From Deinococcus cellulosilyticus NBRC 106333 = KACC 11606 (GTDB lineage Bacteria > Deinococcota > Deinococci > Deinococcales > Deinococcaceae), in the NCBI RefSeq assembly GCF_007990775.1, contig NZ_BJXB01000027.1:1-64000 (forward strand): DNA of 64,000 bases, written 5' to 3'. The number at the start of each line of letters is the position of its first letter. Position 1 is the stretch's first letter. The notes below the pieces were generated by a model. The model did no database searches. It worked only from the letters and a program-made list of their open reading frames with translations, and was not told where the DNA came from. The position numbers were made by a program, and so were the translations under genes. Positions 15,023-23,600 of the stretch are shown here, piece by piece.

Positions 15023-16666
15023 ATGAAAAATGCAAACGTTTACATCAAAGCCGCCCGTGTTGCCCTGACCGCCGCCCTGCTCACCGCCTCCCTGGCCCAG
15101 GCCGAGAGCGTGTTCCGCATTGCCCGGGACGCTGCGTCCCTGGCCAGCGTGAACCTCAACCCCTTCTCCGGAGGCAGCCAGCGCCTTTACCCCACCGTGT
15201 CCGCCATTTATGAAACCCTCTTCTACGTCAACTCCCTGACCGGAGACGTGGAAAACGTGCTGGGCACCAGTTACAAATGGGACAAAACCAACAAGAAACT
15301 GACCGTCACCGTGCGCGATGGGGTCAAGTGGAGCGACGGACAGCCCTTCACGGCCAAAGACGTGGAATTCACCTTCGATTACCTGAAGCAGAATCCTGCC
15401 ATTGACGGCTCTGCCCTGTGGAAAAACGGCCTGACCGACGTGAAAGCCTCCGGCAACACCGTGACCTTCACCTTCAAAGACAAGAACATCCCGGTCTTCG
15501 TGTACATCGCCCACCAGCCCATCGTGCCCCAGCACGTCTGGAGCAAGATCAAAGACCCCACCACCGAAACCAACACCAAACCTGTGGCGACCGGACCTTT
15601 CCTCTTCCAGAGCGCCAACAACCAGAGCATCAAAGTGGTGAAAAACCCCAACTACTGGATGAAAGGCTACCCCAAAATCGACGCCATCCAGTGGGAAGTG
15701 GTCGGTGGTGCAGACGCCATCCTGCTGAAACTCCTCAGAGGGGACGCCGATTACTCCTACGCCAACATCCCCGACATCAAGAACGTCTACGTCAACAAGA
15801 ACCCCGAAACCAACAAGTTCTACTGGCCCGTGACCGGCGGCAACTACCTGTACTTCAACACCGCCAAGGCCCCCTTCAATGATGTGAACTTCCGCAAGGC
15901 CATCGCCTCTGCCATCAACACCGACGAAGTGGCCCTCAAAGCCTACTCTGGTCTGGTCAAAGCAGCGAGCCCCAGCGGCATCATCCCCACCCAGCAGAGC
16001 AAGTGGCTGTCCAAAGCCACCGCAGCCAAAGGGCTCACCTTTGACGTGAACAAGGCCAGAGACTTCCTGAAAAAAGGTGGCTACAAGGTCGTGAACGGCA
16101 AATTGACCGACAAGTCCGGCAAGACCCTCCCCACCTTCAAGATCCTGGTGGGCGCAGGCTGGACCGACTTCATCACCATGGCCCAGGTGATCGGCAACAA
16201 CCTCAAACAGATCGGCATCGACACCACCATCGACCAGCAGACCTGGGGCAGCTACTCCGGTGGCCTGCAGACCGGCACCTACGACATGGGAATCAGCTGG
16301 GGCTGGGGTGGCGGTGAAACCCCCTACAACCTGTTCTTCCAGTCTTTCGCACCTGAGTTCAGCGCCAAAGTCGGGGACACTGCAGCTTCCAACCTGACCC
16401 GCTACACCAAAGCCAACATCACCTCCTCCCTCAAACGCTTCCAGCAGAACAGTGATCCTGCCGTGCAGAAAAAGGCCATCGACACCATCGTCAACCAGTT
16501 CGTCACCGACGTGCCCTTCTTCCCCCTCACCGACCGTGTGAACTTCACCACCTACAACAGCAAGAACTTCAAAGGCTTCCCCACCGACCAAAACCCCTAC
16601 TACGACGGTGGCGCAGACGACCAGATCGGTGCCCGCCTGCTGTTCCTGAACCTGGAACCCAAGTAA
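15023..16666 (+). CDS. Extracellular solute-binding protein, family 5 (oligosaccharide uptake)
   Basis: This encodes 547 residues. A signal peptide (about residues 1-28, ending ASLAQAES) precedes a DppA/OppA-type fold: YPTVSAIYETLFYVNSLTGDVENVLG, VRDGVKWSDGQPFTAKDVEFTF and WPVTGGNYLYFNTAKAPFNDVNFRKAIASAIN. Family 5 proteins bind peptides or oligosaccharides. The GH1 gene at the end of the operon and the LacI regulator point to a beta-glucoside such as cellobiose, as in the cellobiose-type family 5 transporters known from thermophiles. Translation starts at an ATG 8 nt after GGAGG. A LacI-type operator lies within its first codons. It is probably the most highly expressed gene of the operon, because a stable hairpin follows it. 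Confidence 0.93.
   Translation: MKNANVYIKAARVALTAALLTASLAQAESVFRIARDAASLASVNLNPFSGGSQRLYPTVSAIYETLFYVNSLTGDVENVLGTSYKWDKTNKKLTVTVRDGVKWSDGQPFTAKDVEFTFDYLKQNPAIDGSALWKNGLTDVKASGNTVTFTFKDKNIPVFVYIAHQPIVPQHVWSKIKDPTTETNTKPVATGPFLFQSANNQSIKVVKNPNYWMKGYPKIDAIQWEVVGGADAILLKLLRGDADYSYANIPDIKNVYVNKNPETNKFYWPVTGGNYLYFNTAKAPFNDVNFRKAIASAINTDEVALKAYSGLVKAASPSGIIPTQQSKWLSKATAAKGLTFDVNKARDFLKKGGYKVVNGKLTDKSGKTLPTFKILVGAGWTDFITMAQVIGNNLKQIGIDTTIDQQTWGSYSGGLQTGTYDMGISWGWGGGETPYNLFFQSFAPEFSAKVGDTAASNLTRYTKANITSSLKRFQQNSDPAVQKKAIDTIVNQFVTDVPFFPLTDRVNFTTYNSKNFKGFPTDQNPYYDGGADDQIGARLLFLNLEPK
15030..15044 (+). promoter_or_regulatory. LacI-type operator inside the first codons of the binding-protein gene
   Basis: ATGCAAACGTTTACA matches the cre/LacI pattern fully and nearly repeats the site in the regulator promoter. 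It covers codons 3-8. Binding here would act as a roadblock or downstream operator. Confidence 0.7.
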
Positions 16667-16675
16667 CCCAGCAAC

Positions 16676-16700
16676 AGGGGCGAGCCAGCGGCTCGCCCCT
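16676..16700 (+). repeat. Intercistronic palindrome, copy 1
   Basis: AGGGGCGAGCC and GGCTCGCCCCT form an 11-bp perfect stem with an AGC loop, 10 nt after the binding-protein stop. There is no T tract. It resembles dispersed GC-rich palindromes ending in CGCCCCTACA. A likely effect is protection of the upstream mRNA from 3' decay. Confidence 0.75.
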
Positions 16701-16848
16701 ACAGGTGAACCCCAGGTCTACCTCTTTACAATTTCTCTCCTCGATCTCCCGATCCCCCAAAGTCCCCTCGCTTTCCCTGGTGGCATCTGTGGCAGGTGCC
16801 GCCAGCGAGGTGAGGGTGAATTCTTTTCTCCGTTTTTGACCTTGACCC

Positions 16849-16872
16849 AGGGCGAGCCAGCGGCCCGCCCCT
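16849..16872 (+). repeat. Intercistronic palindrome, copy 2
   Basis: AGGGCGAGCC, AGC, GGCCCGCCCCT is a second copy of the palindrome at 16676 with one stem mismatch, also followed by ACA. The 150 bases between the copies hold no gene. Confidence 0.7.
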
Positions 16873-16913
16873 ACACGGATGGGGAAGGTCCACCCTCTTC
16901 AAGGAGGTGAACA

Positions 16914-17900
16914 GTGAATTTCTTTTTGCGTCGCCTGACCTTTTTTCTGCTGACCCTGTGGGCGGCACTCACCCTGAATTTCTTTCTGCCCAGACTGGTG
17001 CCCGGTAACCCCATCGGGGCCATGCTGGCACAATCCCAGGGAAGACTGAATCCTGAGGCTGTGCATGCTTTGAAACTGGCCTACGGCATCAGCGACACGC
17101 CCCAGCCCCTGTACATTCAGTATTTTGAGTACATCGGCAAGCTGTTTCAGGGGGATTTTGGCCGTTCGATCAGCCAGTTTCCCATGAATGTGACCGATGT
17201 GATCGCCGGGGCTGCCCCCTGGACCATTGGGCTGGTTGGAATCAGTACCATCATCTCTTTTGTGCTGGGAAGTCTGCTCGGACTGTGGACCGCCTGGAAA
17301 CGGGGCAACAAAGTCGCAGATGCGATGGTGCCTTTTGGCCTGTTCCTGAACAGCATGCCTTACTTCTGGTTTGCACTCATCAGCCTTTATCTTTTCGCCT
17401 ACCTGCTGAACTGGTTCCCACTCAGTGGAGGATACGAGAGCAGCAAGTCACCTGCCGATGGCTGGGCCTACTATAAAACGGTGCTCTGGCACGGCTTTCT
17501 GCCTGCCTTCACCATCATTGTGACAGGTCTGGGCGGATGGCTGGTGGGAATGCGCAACAATGCCGTCAGTGTGCTGAATGAAGATTACGTGACCTTCGCA
17601 GAAGCCAAGGGCCTGAAGCCCAGCCGCATCAAGAACCAGTACGTGGCCCGAAACGCCATTTTGCCCTCCATCACTGGATTTGGCATGGCGCTGGGCTTCG
17701 TGGTGGGCGGCTCCATCGTCACCGAGATCGTGTTCTCCTACCCTGGCATTGGTCGCCTGCTCTATCAGGCCGTGACTGCGCTGGATTACCCCCTGATGCA
17801 GGGCATTTTCCTGTTCATCACCGCAACCGTTCTGATCGCCAACCTGCTGGTGGAGATCAGTTACGTGTTCCTGGACCCCCGTGTGAGAGGAGGCAAGTGA
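16914..17900 (+). CDS. ABC transporter permease, DppB type (oligosaccharide uptake)
   Basis: This encodes 328 residues from a GTG start with a perfect AAGGAGGTGA site (16901-16910). There are six membrane helices. The N-terminal MNFFLRRLTFFLLTLWAALTLNFFLPRLVPGNP matches the DppB group, and the EAA-like ATPase-contact loop is EDYVTFAEAKGLKPSRIKNQYVARNAILP. It forms the channel with the permease half of the next gene, whose ATG is one base after this stop. Confidence 0.94.
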   Translation: MNFFLRRLTFFLLTLWAALTLNFFLPRLVPGNPIGAMLAQSQGRLNPEAVHALKLAYGISDTPQPLYIQYFEYIGKLFQGDFGRSISQFPMNVTDVIAGAAPWTIGLVGISTIISFVLGSLLGLWTAWKRGNKVADAMVPFGLFLNSMPYFWFALISLYLFAYLLNWFPLSGGYESSKSPADGWAYYKTVLWHGFLPAFTIIVTGLGGWLVGMRNNAVSVLNEDYVTFAEAKGLKPSRIKNQYVARNAILPSITGFGMALGFVVGGSIVTEIVFSYPGIGRLLYQAVTALDYPLMQGIFLFITATVLIANLLVEISYVFLDPRVRGGK

Positions 17901-17901
17901 C

Positions 17902-19770
17902 ATGGGACTCCTGAAAGCCCTCTGGAAGGAGCCCCGCTCCCGTTTCGGTCTGATCCTGTTTGCCCTGATGGCCCTGATTGGCCTGTGTGCCCCCATCCTG
18001 ACTTCCCACAGCCCCACCGACATGGGCTTCATGCCCTGGGAGAAGCCCTCTGCAGCCCACCCCATGGGCACCACTGGACTTGGGCAGGACGTGTACACCC
18101 AGTTCCTGTACGCCACCCGCCTGTCTTTGACCCTTGCACTGGTGACAGGTTTGCTGGTGGCCCTGATCAGCACCGCCATCGGTCTCACTGCTGCCTTTTA
18201 TGGCGGTCTGGCCGATGAACTGATCAGCTTTTTCACCAATGTGGTGCTTGTCCTGCCCGCACTGCCCCTGATCATCGTGATTGCCGCTTACATCAAAGTG
18301 GGCGGATTCTGGCCGGTGGTGCTGGTGGTGGCCCTCACCGGATGGGCATGGGGTGCTCGCGTTCTGCGGGCCCAGGCCTTGACCCTCAGAGAAAGGGATT
18401 TTGTGCATGCGGCGATTGCCTCGGGTGAAACCCCTGCCCGGGTGATCCTCACCCACCTGATTCCCAACATGAGCGGTCTGATTGCCGCCAACTTCTTCGG
18501 TGCTGCCGTGTACGCCATCCTGACCGCCACGGGACTGGAATTCCTGGGTCTGGGAGACGTCAGTTTGATCAGCTGGGGAACCATGCTCTACTGGGCCGGA
18601 AGCGAACAGGCCATGTTGCACGATGCCTGGGTGCGCATTGCTGCTCCCGGTCTGGGCATTGCTTTGCTCGGTACGGCTTTTGCTCTCCTGAACTTCGGCA
18701 TCGACTCCATTTCCAACCCCCGTCTGCGTTTGCAGGCTCCAGTTCACAAGAAACCCAGACCTGTCAGCCCGGATGCCCTGCGTGCCCAGAAAAACCTGGT
18801 CAGCGCCCAGAACGTCACCGTGCAGTATGACACCCCAAAAGGTGCCGTGACCGCCGTGAGCAAGGGCAACCTGGATGTCAAGGCTGGCGAATTCATCGGT
18901 CTGGCCGGAGAATCCGGGTGCGGAAAATCCACCCTGGCCTTCGCCATGACCCGTCTCCTCAGATCCCCTGGTTTCGTGGCAGAGGGTGCCGTCTACCTGG
19001 AAAACAAGAACCTGCTGGATCTTGACGACGAGGAACTGCGCAAGGTGCGCTGGAAGGACTTCTCCCTGGTCTTCCAGGCCTCCATGAACGTGCTGAACCC
19101 CGTGCTGACCGTGCGTGACCAGATTTATGACGCCCTGCAGGCCCACGGCATGCGGGACAAAGCCGAGCTGGAAAAACGTGCACTGGAACTCTTCGGGATC
19201 ATCAACATCCGCCCACAGTTTCTGGACAGCTACCCTCACCAGCTTTCCGGTGGGATGAGGCAGCGTGTGGTGATCGCCATTGCCCTCGCTCTGCAACCCA
19301 AGGTGATTGTGATGGACGAACCCACCACGGCACTCGATGTGGTGGTACAGAGAAGCCTGCTGCAGGAAATTGCCGACCTGAGAAAGAAGATGGACATCTC
19401 CATCATCTTCATCACCCACGACCTGTCTCTGCTCGTCGAGATGTCAGACCGCATCGTGATCATGTACGCCGGACAGATCGTGGAAGAAGCGAAAGCCAGC
19501 GACATTTACGCCCGCCCCCGTCACCCTTACACCAAACTCTTGATGTCCACCTTCCCCCCGATTTCTGGTCCCAAAGAGCGCAGGCACGGCATTCCTGGCC
19601 GCCCACCTGTGCTGACCGCCACCTCCAGAGGTTGCCCTTTCGCAGACCGTTGCCCCAGCGTGATTCCGGGTGTGTGCACTTCAACGAACCCCATGCTGCT
19701 GGAAATCGAAAAGGGCCATAAAGTGGCCTGTCATCTGGAGGTTCCAGAAATGCGCGAGGTGAAAGCATGA
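17902..19770 (+). CDS. Fused DppC-type permease and DppD-type ATPase
   Basis: This encodes 622 residues. Residues 1-285 are a DppC-like permease with five or six helices and the contact loop [27 protein letters not shown]. After a basic/proline linker ([15 protein letters not shown]), residues 295-622 are an ABC ATPase: Walker [11 protein letters not shown]-loop [11 protein letters not shown], signature LSGGMRQR, Walker [14 protein letters not shown]-loop THD. The C-terminal oligopeptide/dipeptide extension has [16 protein letters not shown], a cysteine cluster as in Fe-S-containing Opp/Dpp ATPases. The reading frame is uninterrupted across the junction, so this is a true fusion. Similar fusions are known elsewhere in this transporter family. 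Confidence 0.93.
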   Translation: MGLLKALWKEPRSRFGLILFALMALIGLCAPILTSHSPTDMGFMPWEKPSAAHPMGTTGLGQDVYTQFLYATRLSLTLALVTGLLVALISTAIGLTAAFYGGLADELISFFTNVVLVLPALPLIIVIAAYIKVGGFWPVVLVVALTGWAWGARVLRAQALTLRERDFVHAAIASGETPARVILTHLIPNMSGLIAANFFGAAVYAILTATGLEFLGLGDVSLISWGTMLYWAGSEQAMLHDAWVRIAAPGLGIALLGTAFALLNFGIDSISNPRLRLQAPVHKKPRPVSPDALRAQKNLVSAQNVTVQYDTPKGAVTAVSKGNLDVKAGEFIGLAGESGCGKSTLAFAMTRLLRSPGFVAEGAVYLENKNLLDLDDEELRKVRWKDFSLVFQASMNVLNPVLTVRDQIYDALQAHGMRDKAELEKRALELFGIINIRPQFLDSYPHQLSGGMRQRVVIAIALALQPKVIVMDEPTTALDVVVQRSLLQEIADLRKKMDISIIFITHDLSLLVEMSDRIVIMYAGQIVEEAKASDIYARPRHPYTKLLMSTFPPISGPKERRHGIPGRPPVLTATSRGCPFADRCPSVIPGVCTSTNPMLLEIEKGHKVACHLEVPEMREVKA

Positions 19771-20765
19771 CTTCTGGCCCCAATGTGAATGCCCTGGAGC
19801 TGAAAGACCTGAACAAGGTTTTCACCTCTGGCAACAAGAAAGTGCACGCAGTCAGCCATGTGAACCTGACCCTGCGCAAAAAAGAAGTGATTGCCATTGT
19901 GGGCGAATCCGGCTCCGGAAAATCCACCATTGCGAGGCTCATCACCAGGCTCCATGCTCCCACTTCCGGTCAGCTGGTGATTGATGGGCAAAACATTTCC
20001 CAGAATCCATCTGGCAAGGAACTCAAGCACCTCAGGCAGCGGGTCCAGATGATCTTTCAGGACCCTTTCGGTTCGATCAACCCGCTGCACTCCATTGGTT
20101 ACACCGTGGGTCGCCCAATGGAAATCCACGGGATTGCAAAAGGCAAAGAGAAAGACAAAAGGGTGGCACAGCTTCTGGACCGGGTGGGACTCAACCCTGG
20201 CATTGAAGTGGCGAAGAAACTGCCCCACGAGCTTTCCGGGGGCCAGAGGCAGCGTGTCGGGATTGCCCGTGCCCTTGCAGCCAACCCCTCAATTCTGCTG
20301 GCCGATGAGCCGACCTCCATGCTGGACGTGTCGATCCGTCTGGACGTGATGAACCTCCTCCTGGACTTGCGCGACCAGGAAGGCCTGTCAATGATCTTCA
20401 TCACCCACGACCTTGCGGGTGCACGCTACATGAGTGACCGGGTGGCGGTGATGTATGCGGGGCACATTGTGGAAGTGGGACCCACCGATCAGGTGATCAA
20501 CAACCCGGCCCACCCCTACACCATCCTGCTCAGGTCTGCGGCCCCAAAGCCCGAAGAGAGCCTGCGTCCCGAGCGCATCGACTCCAGAGGGGACATTCCC
20601 AGTCTGGCTGCATTGCCCACAGGTTGCCCCTTTGCTCCCCGTTGTCCATTTGCCACCCCTGAATGCACCCAGGCGTTGCCCCAGTTCTATGATGTCGGCA
20701 TCGAGCATCAGGCGAGGTGCATTCACCCCCAGAATCAGACCCAGAAGGAGTTGAGCCATGCTTGA
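19767..20765 (+). CDS. ABC transporter ATP-binding protein, DppF/OppF type
   Basis: This encodes 332 residues. Walker A is GESGSGKST, the Q-loop is [16 protein letters not shown], the signature is ELSGGQRQR, Walker B is [14 protein letters not shown] and the H-loop is [20 protein letters not shown]. The C-terminal cysteine cluster [14 protein letters not shown] is present. It pairs with the ATPase half of the fused protein. It overlaps that gene by 4 nt (ATGA) and overlaps the GH1 gene by 8 nt, so translation across the operon is coupled. Confidence 0.94.
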   Translation: MTSGPNVNALELKDLNKVFTSGNKKVHAVSHVNLTLRKKEVIAIVGESGSGKSTIARLITRLHAPTSGQLVIDGQNISQNPSGKELKHLRQRVQMIFQDPFGSINPLHSIGYTVGRPMEIHGIAKGKEKDKRVAQLLDRVGLNPGIEVAKKLPHELSGGQRQRVGIARALAANPSILLADEPTSMLDVSIRLDVMNLLLDLRDQEGLSMIFITHDLAGARYMSDRVAVMYAGHIVEVGPTDQVINNPAHPYTILLRSAAPKPEESLRPERIDSRGDIPSLAALPTGCPFAPRCPFATPECTQALPQFYDVGIEHQARCIHPQNQTQKELSHA

Positions 20766-22107
20766 CCTGAACGTTTTCCCTCGCACTTTCAAATGGGGCA
20801 CTGCAACTGCTGCTTACCAGATTGAGGGGGCAGCCCATGAAGATGGACGCGGAATTTCCATCTGGGATGTCTTCTCCTACACCCCTGGCAATGTGAAAAA
20901 AGGGGACTCTGGAGACGTCGCCTGCGACCATTACCACCGTTATGCCGAAGACTTCAGGCTGATGAAAGACCTCGGGATGAACAGTTACCGCCTGTCCATT
21001 GCCTGGCCCCGCATCCTCCCGAAAGGCAGGGGAGAGGTCAATGAGAAGGGCCTGGCGTTCTATGACCACCTGATCGACGAACTCCTGAAGCACGGCATTG
21101 AGCCTTTTGTGACCCTGTACCACTGGGACCTCCCGCAGGCCTTGCAGCAACTCGGAGGCTGGGCCAACCGGGACACCGTGGACGCTTTCGAGGAATACAC
21201 CCGCATTGTGGTGAACCGCCTGGGCGACCGGGTCAAAAACTGGATCACCCACAATGAGCCCTGGTGTGCTGCCTTTCTGGGACATGGTGCGGGGGTGCAT
21301 GCTCCGGGCCTGAAAGATGTGGGGGTCTCCATGCAGGTGGCCCACCACCTGCTGCTCTCCCACGGCAAAGCTGTACGCATCATCAAAGAGCACAACCCTG
21401 AGCACAAAGTGGGCATCACCCTGATTCTGGGGCCAAGCCATGCCGCAAGCGAATCTGCAGAGGATCAGGCCGCAGCAGCCAGACACGACGCCTTCCTGAA
21501 CACCATCTACCTGGACCCCCTGTATGGTCGGGGTTACCCGAAAGTGCTCTTTGACCATGTGCCCCAGTTCGCCCCGAAAGTGCAGGAGGGGGACCTGGAG
21601 ATCATCGCCACACCAACGGATTTCCTGGGCATCAACTATTACCAGCGCAGCATCCTGAAACACACCGAGGAAAACCCCTTCAATTTCGAGGGGGTGCGTC
21701 CTCCCGGACCAGAATTCACCTTCTTTGACTGGGAAGTCTATCCTCAGGGGCTGTACGAGGTGCTGACCCGTGTGCAGCAGGATTATGCTCCGAAGGAGAT
21801 CTTCATCACCGAAAATGGAGCCACCTTCGAGGACACCCTCACCGAGGACGGTCAGGTGCATGACGAGCAGCGCCGCTTCTACATCGAACGCCACCTGAAA
21901 GCCGTGCAGGATGCCATTTCCGAAGGGGTGCCCGTAAACGGCTACTTCGCCTGGAGCTTCCTCGACAACTTCGAGTGGGCAGAGGGGTTTGAAAAACGCT
22001 TTGGTCTGGTTTATGTGGATTACCCCACCCAGAACCGTTACGTGAAGGACTCCGGGAAGTGGTACAGCAAGCTGGTGAAAGCAGCGCTGGGGGCTGTGGA
22101 GGTTTAA
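20758..22107 (+). CDS. GH1 beta-glucosidase (cytoplasmic)
   Basis: This encodes 449 residues and is a retaining glycosidase that releases glucose or galactose from short beta-linked oligosaccharides. The acid/base glutamate is E167 in THNEPW and the nucleophile is E352 in ITENGATF. The N-terminal [15 protein letters not shown] is the standard GH1 signature. There is no signal peptide, so it acts on sugars after import by the four upstream gene products. An AAGGAG site lies inside the end of the upstream ATPase gene. A paralogue is encoded at 50133. Confidence 0.96.
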   Translation: MLDLNVFPRTFKWGTATAAYQIEGAAHEDGRGISIWDVFSYTPGNVKKGDSGDVACDHYHRYAEDFRLMKDLGMNSYRLSIAWPRILPKGRGEVNEKGLAFYDHLIDELLKHGIEPFVTLYHWDLPQALQQLGGWANRDTVDAFEEYTRIVVNRLGDRVKNWITHNEPWCAAFLGHGAGVHAPGLKDVGVSMQVAHHLLLSHGKAVRIIKEHNPEHKVGITLILGPSHAASESAEDQAAAARHDAFLNTIYLDPLYGRGYPKVLFDHVPQFAPKVQEGDLEIIATPTDFLGINYYQRSILKHTEENPFNFEGVRPPGPEFTFFDWEVYPQGLYEVLTRVQQDYAPKEIFITENGATFEDTLTEDGQVHDEQRRFYIERHLKAVQDAISEGVPVNGYFAWSFLDNFEWAEGFEKRFGLVYVDYPTQNRYVKDSGKWYSKLVKAALGAVEV

Positions 22108-22121
22108 AATCTTAATGCTGG

Positions 22122-22152
22122 AAGAGGCACCTGAATAAGGTGCCTCTTTTTT
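22122..22152 (+). terminator. Terminator of the oligosaccharide uptake operon
   Basis: AAGAGGCACC (22122-22131) pairs with GGTGCCTCTT (22139-22148), followed by TTTTG. Confidence 0.92.
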
Positions 22153-22156
22153 GATT

Positions 22157-22591
22157 TCACCATGTCCAGGGCATGGGAAACCACACATCCAGCTCTTCCA
22201 GCGGTTGATCTCTCACGGCTTCTCTGAGCGTCTGTCTGGCTCTTGAGCGGATCATCTGTTTCCACTGAGCAGGGGCCATTTCCATTCCCATGTGTGTTCT
22301 GGCAAGGCGGGTTTTGGCGTAATGCCGTTTGATTGGATGTGTGAGATAAAGGCGGTAACGTCTGGCCTGTGGAGAGCGTCGTGTTTTCTTCACTGGGGAG
22401 AAAGCAATGTTCCACTCATGGGGAAGCAGCGACCTTTTTCCCGAAAGATGTTCTTCAATGTGAAGGTCATAAAACCAGTCGTTGCGCCAGAAGCTCTGTC
22501 TGATGCGGTTGCGCAAATTTCGAAAATGGTGGTGTCGAATCATGCGTCTGGAATGCCGTTTTGAAAATTTTCGACGAGAGTGTTTTTTCAC
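22157..22591 (-). CDS. Strongly basic hypothetical protein
   Basis: This open frame gives 144 residues, extremely rich in arginine, histidine and lysine in its first 40 positions (KKHSRRKFSKRHSRRMIRHH, RNLRNRIRQSFWRNDW). The later part has MAPAQWKQMIRSRARQTLREAV. The start is a GTG with a weak site, and another start is possible. The composition suggests nucleic-acid binding or chance readthrough of unusual DNA. I do not recognise it, and a false ORF cannot be excluded. Confidence 0.4.
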   Translation of the reverse strand: MKKHSRRKFSKRHSRRMIRHHHFRNLRNRIRQSFWRNDWFYDLHIEEHLSGKRSLLPHEWNIAFSPVKKTRRSPQARRYRLYLTHPIKRHYAKTRLARTHMGMEMAPAQWKQMIRSRARQTLREAVRDQPLEELDVWFPMPWTW

Positions 22592-22742
22592 CTGCTTCGA
22601 GCATAGAGGTTTCTCTGGGGTTTGCCATGAGCCCTATGGTTTAGGGCAAACAGCTTGTTCGACAGATGTTGAAGGTTTCAGGTCCATGAAACTCCATTCA
22701 AGCAATACTGTTTGAGGACTGTAGAAGCTGCTATTGATTCTT

Positions 22743-22770
22743 GCCTAACGGACTGTACAGTCCGTTAGGC
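22743..22770. promoter_or_regulatory. 28-bp perfect palindrome, operator-like
   Basis: The left half GCCTAACGGACTGT is followed immediately by its exact reverse complement, with no spacer. It stands in a 350-bp region without genes (22592-22942). The absence of a loop and of a T tract argues for a dimeric protein-binding site over a terminator. The next gene downstream starts at 22943. Confidence 0.6.
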
Positions 22771-22942
22771 TGAGGGAAGCGAATGAGAAGGTCAGGAAAG
22801 CTGAGGTGCGTACAGCTCATTTTGCAAAGATCAATATGACAACTCAAGCCTTTGGTAAAGATCGACCAGATCTGGTAGAAGATAAGTCGATGTGTGTATA
22901 CTGGATGAGTTGTTTGAAGAAATTCAACCCATAAGGAGTAAC

Positions 22943-23374
22943 ATGAAACGGATCATCTCTACTGTCTTACTGCTTTGCTCTTTCTCCGCTGCTCAGGGTG
23001 TTGTACAGATCAACGTGGCCTCTAATACTTTAGAGGTGGCTTCCTTCAAAGAAGGGGTGAATCTCTCTTTTGATCTTGGTAAGTTTTTTGCTGTGGCTGA
23101 TGCAAGGAAAATCCAGTATGATCCCAAGAGCTGTAATGTGGAATTCGGTTTCAGGGGCGGCACTTATTTCCCGGTTGATCAACTGCTGATGGGTGAAAAA
23201 TTCAATGCCGATGACGATGGTTATCAATTGATTCAGAGCGGTGAAAATTATGGCATTTATTTTTGGAAGGGGAAACGAAGTGTGAAAGACACTGAATCAA
23301 AATCCCTCTTGAAATTTGTCTCAGTTGTTAATGAAGAATTGCAAATTACGGCTGCCTGTAATGCCACATTTTAA
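22943..23374 (+). CDS. Small secreted protein of unknown function
   Basis: This encodes 143 residues from the ATG at 22943 with an AAGGAG site (22933-22938); the frame runs upstream to 22892 but has no site there. The signal peptide is MKRIISTVLLLCSFSAAQG. The mature domain (about 124 residues) looks beta-rich and has two cysteines (SCNVEF and AACNATF) that could form a disulfide. Its codon use is more A/T-rich than that of neighbouring genes, which may indicate recent acquisition. No family is recognised. Confidence 0.6.
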   Translation: MKRIISTVLLLCSFSAAQGVVQINVASNTLEVASFKEGVNLSFDLGKFFAVADARKIQYDPKSCNVEFGFRGGTYFPVDQLLMGEKFNADDDGYQLIQSGENYGIYFWKGKRSVKDTESKSLLKFVSVVNEELQITAACNATF

Positions 23375-23499
23375 GCTAAAACCAGTTTGAAAAATGGACT
23401 TGCCGGGATCTGAAATTTTCATCTCCTTGATGCAGAAATATCACCTTATGGTGTATTTTTAATGCATTGACAGCCAGATATTGCCTTGAAGATCAATAC

Positions 23500-23545
23500 A
23501 AATGAGCATTCCAGTAAAAATGCTGGAATGCTCATTTAGGTTTTG
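23500..23545 (+). terminator. Long-stem terminator between convergent genes
   Basis: A 15-bp perfect stem (AAATGAGCATTCCAG at 23500-23514 with CTGGAATGCTCATTT at 23523-23537) is followed by AGGTTTTGG. The remaining bases from 23375 hold no gene. It could also stop the MFS gene coming from the other side. Confidence 0.75.
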
Positions 23546-23600
23546 GCCTTTTGATAAGCTTGATCAATCGTAAATCCAACATGGGGTGCAGAATTTTAGC

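Noticed and set aside
14951..16591. 546-codon minus-strand frame opposite the binding-protein gene
   Set aside because: It is glycine/valine/histidine-rich and has no ribosome-binding site or domain. It is the antisense shadow of a well-supported gene, as are similar long frames at 2841-4403, 17857-19419, 20530-22188, 26789-27880 and 35087-36736.
18720..18800. Frameshift or missed stop between permease and ATPase
   Set aside because: The frame is open through a sensible linker, and there is no ribosome-binding site plus start for a separate ATPase, so a true fusion is preferred.
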